Below are positions 62,505-64,000 of a DNA stretch of 64,000 nucleotides, one piece after another. The translations under genes and the position numbers were made by a program. This stretch comes from Planctomycetota bacterium (GTDB lineage: Bacteria; Planctomycetota; Phycisphaerae; Phycisphaerales; UBA1924). Where the stretch lies: positions 310,001 through 374,000 of the forward strand of contig JBCBSM010000001.1 of assembly GCA_039819165.1 (NCBI GenBank), in the 5' to 3' direction. The notes beneath the pieces are model-generated. The model saw only the letters and a program-made list of their open reading frames with translations, was not told the DNA's origin and did not search any database. The stretch's first letter is position 1. Each line of letters begins with the position of its first letter.

Positions 62505-63692
62505 ATGGATGGCCGCCAACGCACACTCCCGTTCCGCCGGCCGCGTTCGGCAGCCGGCCCACGCTTCGCGGAGTTCTTCGCGGGCATTGGCTTGGTCCGC
62601 CTGGGACTGGAAGCCGCGGGCTGGTCGCTGGCATACGCCAACGACATCGACGCGGGCAAGCTGGCGATGTACGACGCTCACTTCGGCGATGCGGACGAGC
62701 ACTTCCATCTCGGAGACGTGCACGCTATCGACGGCTCGACGCTGCCGGACATCGAACTCGCTATGGCCTCGTTCCCGTGCACGGACCTGTCGCTGGCCGG
62801 TGGGCGGCTGGGCTTCGGCGGGCCGCAGTCCTCGGCGTTCTGGGGTTTCATCAACGCGCTCAAGGGCATGGGCGAGCGCCGGCCGCCGCTGGTGATGCTG
62901 GAGAACGTGGTCGGCTTCCTCACTTCGCACGGTGGCAACGACTTCGCCGAGGCCATCGCGGCGCTCAACGAGTTGGGATACTCGGCCGACGTGTTCACGC
63001 TGGACGCGAAGTGGTTCGTGCCGCAGAGCCGGCCACGATTGTTCGTCATCGGCTCGACCATCGACGATCCAACGGCCACAAGCACGCCCTCTGAGTCGCG
63101 CATACGCCCGAAGCTCGTCACCGACTTCGTCGAGTCGCACCCTGATTTACGATGGGGCTTCCGCGATCTGCCCGAGCCGCCGCTGCGATCCGAGAAGTCG
63201 CTCGCGGACATCTTGGAGAACCTTGACCCGCGCGACGCCCGGTGGTGGAGCGGCGAGCGAGCTGAGTACCTTTACAACCAGTTCTCCGATCGCCATCGCG
63301 AGATCGCCGACGCGATGATTCGCAAGCGAAAGTGGTCCTACGGCACGGTGTTCCGCCGCGTGCGCATGCAGCCCGACGGCGAGAAACGGTCGATGGGCGA
63401 GCTGCGCACCGACGGCGTAGCTGGTTGCCTGCGCACGCCCAAGGGCGGCAGCGGGCGCCAGATCCTCTTCAAGGCTGGCTACGGCCGCTACGCCGCGCGC
63501 CTGCTCAGCCCCCGCGAGTGCGCCCGCTTGATGGGCGCTGACGACTTTGTGATCGAGACCGGTGACAACCCGGCGTTCTTCGGCTTCGGCGACGCTGTGT
63601 GCGTGCCAGCGATCACGTGGATCGGGGAGCAGTATCTGAATCCGATACTGCCGGGGCGATCAGGGCGGCGGGCGAAGGCGGCGATGGCATGA
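62505..63692 (+). CDS. DNA (cytosine-5-)-methyltransferase
   Basis: A 395-residue C5 methyltransferase. Motif I is FFAGIGLVRLGLEAAG (residues 24 on), motif IV FPCTDLSLAG with nucleophile Cys92, motif VI MLENVVGF (Glu133), motif VIII VPQSRPRLFVIG, and motifs IX/X ARLLSPRECARLMG and FGDAVCVPA. The target-recognition region lies around residues 200-320; its site is not predictable. Motif IV reads PCTDLS rather than the more usual PCQ. AGGGGAGC precedes the ATG at 62505. It overlaps the next gene by four bases (ATGA). It is either an orphan or, more likely, the modification half of a restriction-modification system. Confidence 0.92.
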   Translation: MDGRQRTLPFRRPRSAAGPRFAEFFAGIGLVRLGLEAAGWSLAYANDIDAGKLAMYDAHFGDADEHFHLGDVHAIDGSTLPDIELAMASFPCTDLSLAGGRLGFGGPQSSAFWGFINALKGMGERRPPLVMLENVVGFLTSHGGNDFAEAIAALNELGYSADVFTLDAKWFVPQSRPRLFVIGSTIDDPTATSTPSESRIRPKLVTDFVESHPDLRWGFRDLPEPPLRSEKSLADILENLDPRDARWWSGERAEYLYNQFSDRHREIADAMIRKRKWSYGTVFRRVRMQPDGEKRSMGELRTDGVAGCLRTPKGGSGRQILFKAGYGRYAARLLSPRECARLMGADDFVIETGDNPAFFGFGDAVCVPAITWIGEQYLNPILPGRSGRRAKAAMA

Positions 63693-64000
63693 CCCAGACT
63701 GATTTGCGCGGCTTGCTCCTTCTCATTGACCAAAAGATGAAGCAGGCCGAACGTCTTGTACCGGCCCGTTTACAAGCAGCGTTGGCGCTTCTCGAACGCT
63801 TGCGTAGCGAGGCATCGCTTGATCTTGGCCGACATCTGACGAAGTCGGGGCATTCAATCAAATCGCAAGAGACGCTCGCTCAGAAAGCACTTGAGAGATT
63901 CGACTTGCCCTTGGTGAACAAGACTTCGGGGAGGCGCTCGTCAAACCTTCACGACTGGGCCCCGGACGTTTTAGCTTGGCTCGATAGCATTGGGTTCGAG
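63689..64000 (+). CDS. Unknown protein, N-terminal part; possible restriction partner
   Basis: An open frame starts with ATG overlapping the methyltransferase stop (ATGA) and runs to the window edge, giving at least 104 residues beginning MTQTDLRGLLLLIDQKMKQAERL. The visible part is helical and charged, with no motif I know. Codons such as TTG, CTT, ATT, GTA and TTA are frequent, unlike the GC-ending codons of its neighbours, which suggests recent transfer. Its position and coupling make it a candidate restriction endonuclease or accessory protein for the methyltransferase, but that rests on context alone. Confidence 0.7.
   Translation, partial: MTQTDLRGLLLLIDQKMKQAERLVPARLQAALALLERLRSEASLDLGRHLTKSGHSIKSQETLAQKALERFDLPLVNKTSGRRSSNLHDWAPDVLAWLDSIGFE

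Overview
The window is GC-rich bacterial chromosome that fits a planctomycete of class Phycisphaerae. The main clue is a set of seven secreted proteins that all end in a duplicated EF-hand-like 'GC-type dockerin' tail (D-x-D-G-D-G-x-L-T-x-F-D-F-L-x-F-Q-N, twice, ending Gly-Cys), a tail I associate with that group. HldE and LpxK point to a heptose/lipid A outer membrane. Almost every gene is intact; the exception is one heavily decayed RHS/YD-repeat gene.

Layout. 1-7.4 kb: the tail of an unknown gene, then a minus-strand housekeeping block (tRNA-Gln, glmU-like, prs, rplY/ctc, pth, rpsF, ssb, rplI). It is interrupted by two plus-strand genes, a lipoprotein and a zinc-ribbon membrane protein, and has no rpsR. 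7.8-12.4 kb: a secreted endonuclease/exonuclease/phosphatase-fold protein, then a compact cytochrome-oxidase assembly operon (ctaB, ABC ATPase, ABC permease, Sco). 12.5-20.1 kb: an NAD(P)-binding protein, tRNA-Leu, the RHS pseudogene, one large dockerin protein and two tandem spondin-like dockerin paralogues. 20.4-30.5 kb: gabD, a lipoprotein, then a five-gene plus-strand cluster: class III aminotransferase, carbon-nitrogen hydrolase, 921-residue Orn/Lys/Arg-type PLP decarboxylase, ATP-grasp ligase and C45 Ntn hydrolase. 30.6-33.2 kb: tRNA-Gly, tRNA-Glu, an agmatinase-type ureohydrolase and fumarylacetoacetase, all minus. 33.3-43 kb: ClC channel, tRNA-Gly, RRM protein, cation/proton antiporter, then ASCH, hldE, lpxK, a small membrane protein and maf on the minus strand. 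42-53 kb: an omega-amidase-like hydrolase, GAF-SpoIIE phosphatase, ligase-associated exonuclease with ATP-dependent DNA ligase, FAD oxidoreductase, methyltransferase, phoU, SUI1 and gcvP. 53-62 kb: four more dockerin proteins (beta-helix, glycoside-hydrolase-like, Gly/Cys-rich, FG-GAP). 62.5-64 kb: a DNA cytosine methyltransferase overlapping the start of an unknown gene with AT-richer codons, likely an acquired restriction-modification module cut by the window edge.

How genes work together. The most interesting unit is the 22.7-30.5 kb cluster. An amino-acid decarboxylase, an aminotransferase, an ATP-dependent amide-forming enzyme and two amide-cleaving or acyl-transferring enzymes are tightly coupled (GTGA overlaps), flanked by gabD on one side and a ureohydrolase on the other. 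I infer an amine or polyamine pathway that uses amide-protected intermediates and ends in succinate semialdehyde; I know of no characterised pathway with this exact gene set. Most starts were fixed by ribosome-binding sites and by ATGA/GTGA stop-start overlaps.
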